Assembly (NCBI RefSeq): GCF_025195125.1
Contig: NZ_JAMGSL010000004.1
Coordinates: 62,001 to 126,000 of the forward strand
Direction of reading: 5' to 3'
Length of the DNA stretch: 64,000 nucleotides
Source: Streptomyces sp. Je 1-79
GTDB taxonomy: Bacteria; Actinomycetota; Actinomycetes; Streptomycetales; Streptomycetaceae
The position numbers and the translations under genes were made by a program. Of this stretch, positions 1 through 8,068 are shown one piece after another. Positions within the stretch are counted from its first letter, which is position 1; every line of letters starts with the position of its first letter. The notes under the pieces are model-generated. The model had not been told where the DNA came from, searched no databases, and worked only from the letters and a program-made list of their open reading frames with translations.

Positions 1-576
1 CGGCTTCGGCATCAGCTGGTTGGACTTGACGAGCGCGATCTCCGCCAGGCCGCCGAAGTTGGTCTCGAAGCCCCAGATGCGCTGCTCGGGGTCGAGCATC
101 GTGTCGTTGTGGCCGTCCGAGGACTCCAGCTCGACCGAGAGGCAGTGCGCGACGACCTCGTCGCCGGGCTTCCAGGAGTTCACGCCCGGGCCGGTGCGCA
201 GCACGACGCCCGCGAGGTCGGAGCCGATGACGTGGTACGGCAGGTCGTGACGCTTGCTGAGGTCGCTGAGCCTGCCGTAGCGCTCCAGGAAGCCGAAGGT
301 CGACACCGGCTCGAAGATCGAGGTCCAGACCGAGTTGTAGTTCACGGAGCTGGCCATGACGGCGACCAGGGCCTCGCCCGGGCCGAGCTCGGGGAGCGGC
401 ACGTCGTCGAGGTGGAGCGACTTGCGCGGGTCCTTGTCGCGGCTCTCGAGGCCGGCGAAGATCTCCGTCTCGTCCTTGTGGACGGTCACGGCGCGGTACG
501 ACTCGGGGAGCTTGATGTTGGCGAAGTCCGAGGACGTGGAGTCCGGGGACTGGATCGCGTCCAGGATGTCCTTCAC
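1..576 (-). CDS. ccr: Crotonyl-CoA carboxylase/reductase, N-terminal part (cut by window edge)
   Basis: The enzyme reductively carboxylates crotonyl-CoA to ethylmalonyl-CoA with NADPH and CO2. It feeds the ethylmalonyl-CoA pathway and supplies C4 extender units. The 192 visible residues begin MKDILDAIQSPDSTSSDF and hold the GroES-like part of a medium-chain dehydrogenase (PGVNAWKPGDEVVAHC, DPEQRIWGFETNFGG), a close match to Streptomyces Ccr. The family is usually about 445 residues, so more than half lies beyond position 1. I chose GTG 576 because a GGAGG box sits just upstream. A TetR gene and a 3-hydroxybutyryl-CoA dehydrogenase-type gene follow on the same strand, which is a usual ccr neighbourhood. 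Confidence 0.95.
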   Translation of the reverse strand, partial: MKDILDAIQSPDSTSSDFANIKLPESYRAVTVHKDETEIFAGLESRDKDPRKSLHLDDVPLPELGPGEALVAVMASSVNYNSVWTSIFEPVSTFGFLERYGRLSDLSKRHDLPYHVIGSDLAGVVLRTGPGVNSWKPGDEVVAHCLSVELESSDGHNDTMLDPEQRIWGFETNFGGLAEIALVKSNQLMPKP

Positions 577-910
577 GGGGTGCCTCCGGCGGTGCGGCGT
601 CTGAGGGGACGCACTGAGGGTTACGTCTTGGAGTGCTGCTGTGGAGGTGTGCCGTCGGTTCGGCGGGTGGTGCGGTGGCTGCGCCGGGTGGGCGCTGAGG
701 GTGCCTGTGACGCAGGCGTCCGGGCGCACAATCACGATGGCTTGTGGGGACAGCCGGCGCACGAGGAGACCTCGGCGCGCCGGCCGCCCGGACACAAACA
801 ACGTATGGCACCGCGTGTCACCTGACAAGGCACTGCGTGCCAACAATTTCACTCATATGCAATCTGCCGGTCACACATGAGCGATGATCGATCGAACGCC
901 CGGACAAAAG
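577..910. other. Intergenic region upstream of ccr
   Basis: I see no credible gene in this 330-base stretch. It is less GC-rich around 835-895 and holds the presumed ccr promoter region, with two copies of a 13-bp partial palindrome annotated separately. Confidence 0.6.
807..841. promoter_or_regulatory. Two 13-bp partial palindromes, 22 bp apart
   Basis: GGCACCGCGTGTC lies at 807-819 and GGCACTGCGTGCC at 829-841. They share GGCAC[CT]GCGTG[TC]C and are offset by 22 bp, about two helical turns, so a protein could bind both on one face. They lie upstream of ccr and beside a TetR gene, which makes a TetR operator plausible but unproven. Confidence 0.5.
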
Positions 911-949
911 CGGACGAGGGCCGCCCCCTGGTGGGGCGGCCCTCGTCCG
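911..949 (-). terminator. Rho-independent-type terminator after the TetR gene
   Basis: There is a perfect 17-bp stem (911-927 with 933-949) and a 5-base loop. Read on the minus strand it is followed by CTTTTG, a short T run. It separates the TetR gene from ccr. Confidence 0.8.
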
Positions 950-960
950 GAAGGTGCTGG

Positions 961-1818
961 TCAGTCGCGCTGGAGCGCGTGCTGGATGGTGCGCATGACC
1001 TCGTCGAGCGGAGCGTCCGTACGCGCCACGGCCACGAGCACCCCGCCCTCGGTGGACGCGGTCGCCACGGGCGGCTGCGTGGCCGGCTGGGAGCCCTGGG
1101 AGCCCGTCTGGGAGCCCGGCTGCGGGGCCGTGGCCGGCCGGGCGCCTATGCCCGTACCGAACGTCTCCCGCACGATCGCGAAGGCGTGGTCCAGCTGCGC
1201 CTCCACGTCCCCCTGGCCGCCCGCCCGCAGCCAGCGGCGCAGGACGTGGTTGTGGGCCGTGACGACGGCCGACGCGGCGACCTCGGCGAGCAGCGGGTCG
1301 TCGTTCCCGTCGTGGTGGTCGCGCTCGTCGAAGTGGCCCAGCAGATAGCGGGTGAACAGCCGCTCGTACCGGGCCACCGAGGCGATCTCCCGCTCGCGCA
1401 GGGTGGGCACCTCGCGGGTGAGCCGGTACCGCTCCACGGAGACCGCCGGAGACCCCGCGTACATCTTCATGACTTCCTTGATGCCCCGGCAGACCGTGTC
1501 CAGCGGGTGCTCGTGCGGCGGGGCCGCGTTGAGCACCGCCTCCGCCCGCACCAGGGTGTCGTCGTGGTCGGGGAAGATCGCCTCTTCCTTGGAGCGGAAG
1601 TGGCGGAAGAAGGTCCGGCGGGCGACCCCGGCCGCCGCGGCGATCTCGTCGACCGTCGTCGCCTCGTACCCCTTGGTCGCGAAGAGCTCCATGGCCGCCG
1701 CCGCCAGCTCACGGCGCATCTTCAGCCGCTGCGCGGCCGCGCGGGTGCCCGCCGCACTCTCCGGGGTGTCGGAGGTGGACAGGGACGTGGCACGGGGTGA
1801 CTTCGCGGCCTTGGACAT
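961..1818 (-). CDS. TetR/AcrR family regulator next to ccr
   Basis: This is a 285-residue one-component repressor. The N-terminal TetR domain has the HTH at about residues 55-75 (TTVDEIAAAAGVARRTFFRH followed by FRSKEEAIF). The C-terminal ligand domain ends in a low-complexity Gln/Pro/Gly/Thr stretch (around residues 225-255) before a short conserved tail. ATG 1818 is preferred because the downstream sequence is typical of the family; an in-frame ATG at 1836 is possible. The gene lies between ccr and a 3-hydroxyacyl-CoA dehydrogenase on the same strand, so regulation of C4 acyl-CoA metabolism is likely. The ligand is unknown. Confidence 0.9.
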   Translation of the reverse strand: MSKAAKSPRATSLSTSDTPESAAGTRAAAQRLKMRRELAAAAMELFATKGYEATTVDEIAAAAGVARRTFFRHFRSKEEAIFPDHDDTLVRAEAVLNAAPPHEHPLDTVCRGIKEVMKMYAGSPAVSVERYRLTREVPTLREREIASVARYERLFTRYLLGHFDERDHHDGNDDPLLAEVAASAVVTAHNHVLRRWLRAGGQGDVEAQLDHAFAIVRETFGTGIGARPATAPQPGSQTGSQGSQPATQPPVATASTEGGVLVAVARTDAPLDEVMRTIQHALQRD

Positions 1819-1939
1819 GTCCTGAACGTACTGCATCAGTGCGGGAGTGTGCCCAGGTGGGGGAGGGCCGCCGGGGCCCGTGCCCGGGGTGCCGGCGGCA
1901 CCCCCGGGGCTCAGCAGCCCTCCCCAGCCCGCGTAGGGC

Positions 1940-3721
1940 TCAGCGTCGGGCATATTCGCGGAAGCCGCGCCCCGTCTTGCGGCCCAGGCAGCCGGCCGCC
2001 ACCAGGTGCTCCAGGAGCGGCGCCGGAGCCAGGCCCGGGTCGCGGAACTCGCGGTGCAGGACCTGCTCGATGGCGAGCGAGACGTCCAGGCCGACGACGT
2101 CGAGCAGCTCGAACGGTCCCATCGGGTAGCCGCCGCCGAGCTTCATGGCGGCGTCGATGTCGTCCAGGGTCGCGTAGTGCTCCTGGACCATCTTGATCGC
2201 GTTGTTCAGGTACGGGAAGAGCAGGGCGTTCACGATGAAGCCGGCCCGGTCGCCGCAGTCCACCGGGTGCTTCCGGATCTTCGCGGTGACCTCGCGGACC
2301 GTGGCGTGGACGTCGTCGGCGGTCAGGACCGTGCGGACGATCTCCACCAGCTTCATCGCGGGCGCCGGGTTGAAGAAGTGCATCCCGATGACGTCCTGCG
2401 GGCGCGAGGTGGCGCGGGCGCAGGCGACGACGGGCAGCGAGGAGGTCGTGGTGGCGAGCACCGCGCCCGGCTTGCAGATCTTGTCGAGCCGTGCGAACAG
2501 CTCCTGCTTGATCCCCAGGTCCTCGGCGACGGCCTCCACGGCCAGGTCGACCTCGGCGAACGCGTCGACCGAACCGGCCGCGGTGATCCGGGCCAGCGTC
2601 TCGTCCCGGGCCTCGCCGGTCATCCGGCCCTTGTCGACCGAACGGGTGAGGGACTTCGCTATCCGCGCCTTGGCGGTGTCGGCCTTCTCCTGGGAGCGGG
2701 CGGCGAGCACCACGTCGTAACCGGCCTTGGCGAAGACCTCGGCGATACCGGAGGCCATGGTGCCGGAGCCGGCGACGCCGACCGAGCGGATCTCGCGGCC
2801 CTCCGCCGTGGCGGCGCTCTCCAGCGGGGTCAGCGCGTCGCGGACCACGGTGGCCGAGCCGGCCGCGTCGTACGTGTAGAAGCCGCGGCCCGACTTGCGG
2901 CCCGATAGGCCCGCCTCGCTGAGCTGCTTGAGGATCGGGGCGGGGGCGTGGAGCCGGTCGCGCGACTCGCTGTACATCGCGTCGAGGACGGTACGGGCCG
3001 TGTCGATGCCGATCAGGTCGAGCAGCTCCAGCGGGCCCATCGGCAGACCGCAGCCGAGCTTCATCGCGGCGTCGATGTCCTCGCGGGAGGCGTACTTCGC
3101 CTCGTACATCGCGGCGGCCTGGTTGAGGTAGCCGAAGAGCAGCCCGTCCGCGACGAAGCCGGGACGGTCGCCGACCGCGACGGGCTCCTTGCCCAGGTCG
3201 TGGGCGAGGGTGGTGACGGCCTCCACGGCCTGCGGCGCGGTGAGGACGGAGGAGACGACCTCCACCAGCTTCATGGCCTGGACCGGCGTGAAGAAGTGCA
3301 GGCCGAGCACGCGCTCCGGGTGGGCCGAGTCGGCCGCGAGCCGGGTCACCGAGAGGGCGTTGGTGCCGGTGGCGATGATCGCGTCGGGCCGGACGATGGC
3401 ATCCAGGGCCCGGAAGACCTCCTGCTTGGCCTCGTACGACTCGGGCACGACCTCGATGACGAGGTCGGCGTCGGCCGCCGCCTGGAGGTCGGAGTAGGTG
3501 CGGAAGCGGGCGAGGACGTCCTGCCGCTCCTCCTCGGTGATCCGCTCACGGGCCACCGCGCGGGCGGTGGAGGCCTCCAGGGCGGCGACCGCTTGGGTGG
3601 CGGCGGCTTCGCTGATGTCGATACCGATGACCTCGCGGCCGGCCCGGGCGAGGACATCGGCGATGCCCTTGCCCATGGTGCCGAGACCGACGACGGCGAT
3701 GGTGGAGAGAGGGGTGTCCAT
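1940..3721 (-). CDS. Tandem 3-hydroxyacyl-CoA (3-hydroxybutyryl-CoA) dehydrogenase
   Basis: The enzyme oxidises or reduces 3-hydroxyacyl-CoA and acetoacetyl-CoA with NAD(P). The 593-residue chain has two complete copies of the roughly 285-residue unit (Rossmann domain plus C-terminal dimerisation domain). Glycine-rich loops are GLGTMG at 12-17 and GSGTMASG at 318-325. Each unit has the catalytic His/Glu region, but the first reads HFFTP (His142) and the second canonical HFFNP. Single-unit HbdA enzymes are about 290 residues, so this is an internal duplication or fusion. It probably works with ccr in the acetoacetyl-CoA to ethylmalonyl-CoA route. Confidence 0.93.
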   Translation of the reverse strand: MDTPLSTIAVVGLGTMGKGIADVLARAGREVIGIDISEAAATQAVAALEASTARAVARERITEEERQDVLARFRTYSDLQAAADADLVIEVVPESYEAKQEVFRALDAIVRPDAIIATGTNALSVTRLAADSAHPERVLGLHFFTPVQAMKLVEVVSSVLTAPQAVEAVTTLAHDLGKEPVAVGDRPGFVADGLLFGYLNQAAAMYEAKYASREDIDAAMKLGCGLPMGPLELLDLIGIDTARTVLDAMYSESRDRLHAPAPILKQLSEAGLSGRKSGRGFYTYDAAGSATVVRDALTPLESAATAEGREIRSVGVAGSGTMASGIAEVFAKAGYDVVLAARSQEKADTAKARIAKSLTRSVDKGRMTGEARDETLARITAAGSVDAFAEVDLAVEAVAEDLGIKQELFARLDKICKPGAVLATTTSSLPVVACARATSRPQDVIGMHFFNPAPAMKLVEIVRTVLTADDVHATVREVTAKIRKHPVDCGDRAGFIVNALLFPYLNNAIKMVQEHYATLDDIDAAMKLGGGYPMGPFELLDVVGLDVSLAIEQVLHREFRDPGLAPAPLLEHLVAAGCLGRKTGRGFREYARR

Positions 3722-3783
3722 CAGGGGACTCCAGGAGGGAAGAGTGACGACTGAAGGCGGCGAATGCGGGCGCGATATCTACG

Positions 3784-3843
3784 GATCGCGTGCGGGCGAA
3801 ACAGATCGCGTACCTGCGAAACGGATCGCGTATGAGCGAAGCG
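3784..3843. repeat. Three tandem 20-bp direct repeats (iteron-like)
   Basis: Units at 3784-3803, 3804-3823 and 3824-3843 each begin GATCGCGT and end GCGAA[AG]C[AG]; a partial fourth (GATCACTTGAAGG) starts at 3844. The 20-bp period is close to two helical turns. They lie 60-120 bases upstream of the dehydrogenase start and may form an operator array. Confidence 0.75.
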
Positions 3844-3980
3844 GATCACTTGAAGGCGCGAGAAGGCCGCGCGAGGGAAAGGAGTGACGGACTCTGTCCC
3901 GGAGCCACGTCGAAAACTGCCGAACCGACACACTCGACCTCACGACGGCTGCGTCACCAGGCCGTTGTGAGGGTGCGGGG

Positions 3981-4015
3981 GTTACCCGCTCACCTGAGAT
4001 TAACCGGCGGGTAAC
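3981..4015. promoter_or_regulatory. Inverted repeat GTTACCCGC ... GCGGGTAAC
   Basis: Perfect 9-bp arms at 3981-3989 and 4007-4015 flank a 17-base spacer. The repeat lies 60-95 bases upstream of the HEAT gene start. It could be an operator or an RNA hairpin. Confidence 0.5.
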
Positions 4016-4076
4016 GAGCGCGCCAGTCCCGGGGAGTTCAGAAAATGTGATCTGGATCGCGGATACGCTGACGGCC

Positions 4077-4670
4077 ATGGATATCGCCCAGGACCCCGAA
4101 TTCTGCTCGATGATCGATCGATTGCGGGACGAGATCCACAACGGGGCGGACGGCGATCGAAAGCCATTCGAAGAACTCGTCGCCACCGACGATCCCGAGG
4201 AGTTCGCCCGCGTCCTGACCGCACCGGGCCGACCCCTCTGGGCTCGCGAGATCGCCGCCTTCCGGCTCGGCCTCGCCCGCGATCCGCGCGCCTTCGAAGC
4301 CCTGGTCCTGCTCCTCAACCACCGCGACCCGGAACGCTGCGTCTCCGCCGCGTACGCCCTGACGCGGCTCGGCGACCCGCGCACCGCGCGGGCGGCCGCC
4401 GCCCTCGCCACCAACGAACTGCGGGTCGCCTACGCCCTGTTGCCGGTCCGGCTGCTCGCCGACCTGCGCGCGCCCGAGTCCGTTCCGGCCCTGCTCGCCG
4501 TCCTCGAACGCCGACTGGCGGCCGACGACCCGCACTGGCGGGTCGCCATCGCCTGCGTCGAAGGGCTCGGCACCCTCGGCGACCCGCGCGCCCAGCCGGC
4601 GCTGGAGGCCGCCCTGCCCCACCCCCGCCTCGGCCCCGCCGCGGCGGAAGCGCTCGCGCGGCTGGCCTAG
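4077..4670 (+). CDS. HEAT-repeat protein
   Basis: This 197-residue, all-helical, Ala/Leu/Arg-rich protein has repeated HEAT-like helix pairs (CVSAAYALTRLGDPRTARAAA, RVAIACVEGLGTLGDPRAQPAL). Such repeats usually make protein-binding scaffolds; I see no catalytic motif and cannot name a partner. ATG 4077 is preferred because a -10 box TACGCT (4064-4069) lies exactly 7 bases upstream, which fits a leaderless transcript. An in-frame GTG at 4047 with a GGGGAG box is the alternative. The stop overlaps the stop of the convergent hydrolase gene by 4 bases. Confidence 0.8.
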   Translation: MDIAQDPEFCSMIDRLRDEIHNGADGDRKPFEELVATDDPEEFARVLTAPGRPLWAREIAAFRLGLARDPRAFEALVLLLNHRDPERCVSAAYALTRLGDPRTARAAAALATNELRVAYALLPVRLLADLRAPESVPALLAVLERRLAADDPHWRVAIACVEGLGTLGDPRAQPALEAALPHPRLGPAAAEALARLA

Positions 4671-5605
4671 CGGGTGTTCGGGCCCGGCTCGGGCTGGGGC
4701 GCGGCACGGTCCGCGACCACGCGGATCGCCGCGATCGTGAGATCCGGGTCGTGGAGCTGGACGTAGTGGTCGCTACCGGTCGCCAGCAGGTGCGGGGTCT
4801 GCGGCCGCAGACCCACCAGCGCCTGCTGGGCCCGGGGCCAGGCCTTCTCCAGCTTCGCGAGCAGGTTCTTGTCCATGGTGGGCGGGGCGGCGAAGGGCTC
4901 GGTCTTGCTGAGTACCGCGAGCGGGACCCTGGGCAGCGGGCCGCCGCGGTCGATGGCGTCGACGCCACCGTCGATGTCCACCTGCTCGAACTCCGGGTCG
5001 TCGTCGAAGGGCGTACCGGGGTGGCGCAGCGAGGCGACGTACTCCGCCCAGTCCGCGCCCATCGCCGGCTTCAGCCCGGGCCCCAGGGCGTCGACCAGGA
5101 CGAGCCCGCGCGTGCGGTCCGGGTGCTCCTGGGCGTACCGCAGGGCGAGCATTCCGCCGAAGGAGTGACCCACGAGCAGGTACGGGCCCGGCACGCCACC
5201 CGCGGTCAGCACCCGGTCCAGGTCCTGGACCATGGTGTCCAGCGCCCGGGTCCCCCGCACGGGCGTGCTGCGGGTGGTGAGCTCGGGCGGCTGGGTGTAG
5301 CGGATGGTGCCGGGCCGGTCGTAGGTGCACACCCGGGTGAACCCGGCCACGCCCGGCAGCACCGCCGGCGCCTTCGGAACCGGCGGTTCGGTCTCGGTCA
5401 GCGACCACGGGTCGGACGACTCGTGGAGACCGGAGAGCAGGACCACGGTCGGGCTCCCGGAGCCCGAACAGTGGAGGTAGAGACTCCGCCCGCCACCGAT
5501 GTCCACCCGCTTCTCGGTGTCCCCGCCACTCGGTCCGGGGGTGCCCGCCGACAGCAGGAAGGCGACAAGGACGGCCGCCACCCCGCTGCGCACACGCCAT
5601 CGCAT
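4667..5605 (-). CDS. Secreted alpha/beta hydrolase
   Basis: This 312-residue protein has a basic-hydrophobic signal peptide (MRWRVRSGVAAVLVAFLL). The mature domain is an alpha/beta-hydrolase with a CSGSGSPTVVLLSG oxyanion strand, nucleophile elbow GHSFGG (Ser148) and a C-terminal GSDHYVQ segment that probably carries the catalytic His. The substrate is unknown; lipase/esterase and haloperoxidase-like members share this pattern. ATG 5605 gives a proper signal peptide, whereas the longer reading frame upstream does not. It is the last gene of a loose minus-strand run with a RidA protein and a tripeptidyl-peptidase-like protein. Confidence 0.85.
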   Translation of the reverse strand: MRWRVRSGVAAVLVAFLLSAGTPGPSGGDTEKRVDIGGGRSLYLHCSGSGSPTVVLLSGLHESSDPWSLTETEPPVPKAPAVLPGVAGFTRVCTYDRPGTIRYTQPPELTTRSTPVRGTRALDTMVQDLDRVLTAGGVPGPYLLVGHSFGGMLALRYAQEHPDRTRGLVLVDALGPGLKPAMGADWAEYVASLRHPGTPFDDDPEFEQVDIDGGVDAIDRGGPLPRVPLAVLSKTEPFAAPPTMDKNLLAKLEKAWPRAQQALVGLRPQTPHLLATGSDHYVQLHDPDLTIAAIRVVADRAAPQPEPGPNTR

Positions 5606-5792
5606 GCGCCCATCGTCCCCCGCCGTCCGCCCTCCCGCCTCCGGGCGTGGCGACCCCGAAAGGGCGGGTCGCCGCACCTCAGGGCCCGGGGAGCGGCGGA
5701 CCGGACCGAAGCGCCGTCGACCCCGACGACCGACAACGCGGCGAGCGTGCGTGCCGGGCGTTCCCGGCCAGACGGGACTTTCGAAACACGCC

Positions 5793-6206
5793 CTAGGACG
5801 CGGCGCCCTCCGGGACCAGGGCGAAGGCCTCAATCTCGAGCAGCAGCTCCGGGCGGACCAGCGCGGCGACCTGGACCGCCGAGCTCGCCGGCAGCGGCGC
5901 CGAGCCGAAGGCCTCGTCCCGCGCCGAACGCACGGCCGGCAGATGGGCGACGTCGGTGACGAAGTACGTCAGCTTCACCACGTCCTCGAACCCCGCGCCC
6001 GCGGCGGTGAGGCAACGGCGCAGGTTCGCGAAGACCTGGCGGGCCTGGGCCGCCGGATCGTCCGCCGCGACGACGGCGCCCGCGGCGTCGAGGGAGCACT
6101 GGCCGGATATCGCGACGAACCGGCCCGTGCCCCACACGACATGGCTGTACTGGGGGCTGGCCGCCATACCGTCGGGGGCGGGCACATGGGTCAGGTGCGT
6201 ACTCAT
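5793..6206 (-). CDS. RidA/YjgF family protein
   Basis: The 137-residue chain is the usual length for the RidA fold (enamine/imine deaminase, trimeric). Typical segments are SHVVWGTGRFVAISGQCSLDA, ANLRRCLTAAGAGFEDVVKLTYFVTD and LLLEIEAFALV. The Arg that binds the imino-acid carboxylate in active RidA is not obvious in the usual position near the C-terminus (VRPELLLEIEAFA), so the activity is uncertain. ATG 6206 is chosen; an in-frame ATG at 6215 is possible. It lies 59 bases after the tripeptidyl-peptidase-like gene on the same strand. Confidence 0.85.
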   Translation of the reverse strand: MSTHLTHVPAPDGMAASPQYSHVVWGTGRFVAISGQCSLDAAGAVVAADDPAAQARQVFANLRRCLTAAGAGFEDVVKLTYFVTDVAHLPAVRSARDEAFGSAPLPASSAVQVAALVRPELLLEIEAFALVPEGAAS

Positions 6207-6265
6207 GCCCGACATCCTCGCGTACCCCACTGACAGTCCGGCCGGCCCCCTGCTACGGAGACTCC

Positions 6266-7903
6266 TCAGCGCTCGTGGCCGAGGAGCGCGTGCAGCACCG
6301 CGCCTCCGGTCGCGGCGGCCGTGGCGCCCCCGGCCGTGCCGCCCGCGGCGGAAGCCGGCACGGCCCCGCTGCGGGATCCGGCGGCCTTCAGCGGCGCCGG
6401 CTCCGGGAGCGCCGCGCAGACCGCGTCGACCTCCGACTGCCCGTCGCCGCGCGGCACGGTCCCCGTGGAGAGGTACGTCGCCAGGTGCTGGTCCAGGCAG
6501 TCGTTGCCCGCCAGGGTCACCCCGTGGTTCCCGCCGCCCTCCTCGACCACCAGGCTGGAGCCCTGCACCATCCTGTGCAGGGCCAGACCGCCCTCGTACG
6601 GAGTGGCTGCGTCGTCCGTGGCCTGGAGGATCAGCATCGCCGGCACCTCGTCGTTCGAGACGTCGGGCGGCGTCAGCGAGTCCACCGGCCAGAACGCGCA
6701 CGGAGCGTTGTACCAGGCGTTGTTCCAGGTGGCGAAGGGCGCCTTGGCGTGCACGTCCCAGTTGTCCGTGCGCCAGGTGTTCCAGTCGCGCGGCCACTGG
6801 GCGTCCCTGCACTGCACGCTCGCGTAGACCGAGTAGCCGTTGTCCGCCGCCGCGTCCGCCGCGCCGTAGCTCTCGTACGCCCGGGTGAGCGGGACCGCGT
6901 TCTTGTCGTTGACGTACGCCGAGAACGCCTCGGCCAGCCTCGGCCAGTAGCCGTTGTAGTACCCGCCCGGCAGGTAGGTGTCCTCCAGCTCGCCCGGGCC
7001 GACCTTGCCGCCCGCCGGGCTCTCCCGGAGCGCGTCGCGCATCCGGTACCAGGCGGCTTCGACCGCCGCCGGGTCCGTGCCCAGCTTGTACGTGGTGTTC
7101 TGGCGGGCCACCCAGGCCATGAAGTCCTTGTGCCGGGTGTCGAAGGCGACGTCCTGCGCGAGGTTGTCCTCGTACCAGACGCCCTGCGGGTTGACGACCG
7201 AGTCCAGCGCGAACCGGCGCACGCGCTCCGGGTACAGCCGCGCGTACACGGCTCCGAGGTAGGTTCCGTAGGAGTACCCCAGGTAGTTGAGCTGGGGCGC
7301 CCCGAGCGCCGCGCGGATCGCGTCCATGTCCCGGGCCGTGCTGACCGTGTCGATGTACGGCAGGACGTCGGCGTACTTCTCGCCGCACGCCGTGGCGAAC
7401 GCCCGCGCCCGCTCGACGCCCTTCTGCTCGGCCTCCGCACCGCTCGGCAGCGAGTCGGGGCGCACCGGGTCGAAGTGGCCCGGCCTGCAGTCGAGCGCGG
7501 GCTCGCTCCGGCCGACCCCGCGCGGGTCGAAGCCGATGACGTCGTACTGCGCCGCCACCTTCGCGGGCAGGGATGCGGCCACGAACCCGGCCATGGTCCT
7601 GCCGCTGCCACCCGGTCCGCCGGGGTTGACGACCAGCGGCCCCTGAGACTCCGCCGCGGTGTGGGGGATCCGGGTGAGCGCGAGCGTGATGCTCCGGCCG
7701 GCCGGGTCGTCGTGGTTCAGCGGCACGTCGAGCGTGGCGCACTGGAGCTTGGGATACGCCGAGGTGGCACAGCCGCTCCAGACGAGCGGCGCGATCGGGC
7801 GGGGGGTCGGCTCGGCCCGGGGAGCCGCGGACGCGGGCAGGACGGTGGCCGTCCCGGCGACCAGCGCCCCAGCGGCGATCAGCATTCCTGCACGTGTGGT
7901 CAT
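6266..7903 (-). CDS. Secreted S33 alpha/beta hydrolase (tripeptidyl aminopeptidase-like)
   Basis: This 545-residue exported peptidase resembles the Streptomyces Tap/SlpD/E family, which removes N-terminal peptides from secreted proteins. An N-terminal signal (GMLIAAGALVAGTATVLPASA) is followed by the oxyanion motif NPGGPGGSG (about 93-101), DPRGVGRS, nucleophile GYSYGT (Ser211), a late Asp segment (ATDDAATPYEGG) and the His in GGGNHGVTL, with the TAP-like C-terminal domain. A Gly/Ala-rich tail (TAGGATAAATGGAVL) ends in a short hydrophobic stretch that could be a weak membrane anchor. ATG 7903 gives the signal peptide. Confidence 0.9.
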   Translation of the reverse strand: MTTRAGMLIAAGALVAGTATVLPASAAPRAEPTPRPIAPLVWSGCATSAYPKLQCATLDVPLNHDDPAGRSITLALTRIPHTAAESQGPLVVNPGGPGGSGRTMAGFVAASLPAKVAAQYDVIGFDPRGVGRSEPALDCRPGHFDPVRPDSLPSGAEAEQKGVERARAFATACGEKYADVLPYIDTVSTARDMDAIRAALGAPQLNYLGYSYGTYLGAVYARLYPERVRRFALDSVVNPQGVWYEDNLAQDVAFDTRHKDFMAWVARQNTTYKLGTDPAAVEAAWYRMRDALRESPAGGKVGPGELEDTYLPGGYYNGYWPRLAEAFSAYVNDKNAVPLTRAYESYGAADAAADNGYSVYASVQCRDAQWPRDWNTWRTDNWDVHAKAPFATWNNAWYNAPCAFWPVDSLTPPDVSNDEVPAMLILQATDDAATPYEGGLALHRMVQGSSLVVEEGGGNHGVTLAGNDCLDQHLATYLSTGTVPRGDGQSEVDAVCAALPEPAPLKAAGSRSGAVPASAAGGTAGGATAAATGGAVLHALLGHER

Positions 7904-7969
7904 AGGGCGTCCGTGCCCCGAACGGCATGCGGAAGGACCTGTTCCGCCAAGAGTTGACCCGATCAGAGG

Positions 7970-8068
7970 ACCCGTCAGATCCATCCGACCCACCAGATCC
8001 CTCGGACGCACCAGATCCCCCCGCCCCGTCCGATCCGAAGGATCCGTCCGATCCGTCCGATCCGTCAG
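7970..8068. repeat. Low-complexity GATCCGTCC-type tandem repeats
   Basis: Degenerate copies of a 9-base unit (GATCCGTCC and variants GACCCACCA, GATCCCTCG) run for about 100 bases. The last part (8040-8066) is nearly perfect. They lie between the radical SAM stop (8065) and the start of the secreted peptidase (7903), so they fall in the peptidase 5' region. Confidence 0.8.

Larger units (their letters stand above)
3722..4076. other. Divergent intergenic region with direct and inverted repeats
   Basis: I see no gene in this 355-base region. It separates the minus-strand dehydrogenase from the plus-strand HEAT gene and carries three 20-bp direct repeats (3784-3843) and a 9-bp inverted repeat (3981-3989 / 4007-4015), both listed separately. 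Confidence 0.6.

Noticed and set aside
843..857. ACAATTTCACTCATA, similar to the hydroxyproline GntR operator
   Set aside because: It matches only one half of the motif, and the nearby genes (ccr, tetR) have no link to hydroxyproline; probably chance.
3981..4003. GTTACCCGCTCACCTGAG as a PhoP (PHO) box
   Set aside because: The 11-base direct-repeat pattern does not fit well; the inverted repeat with 4007-4015 explains it better.
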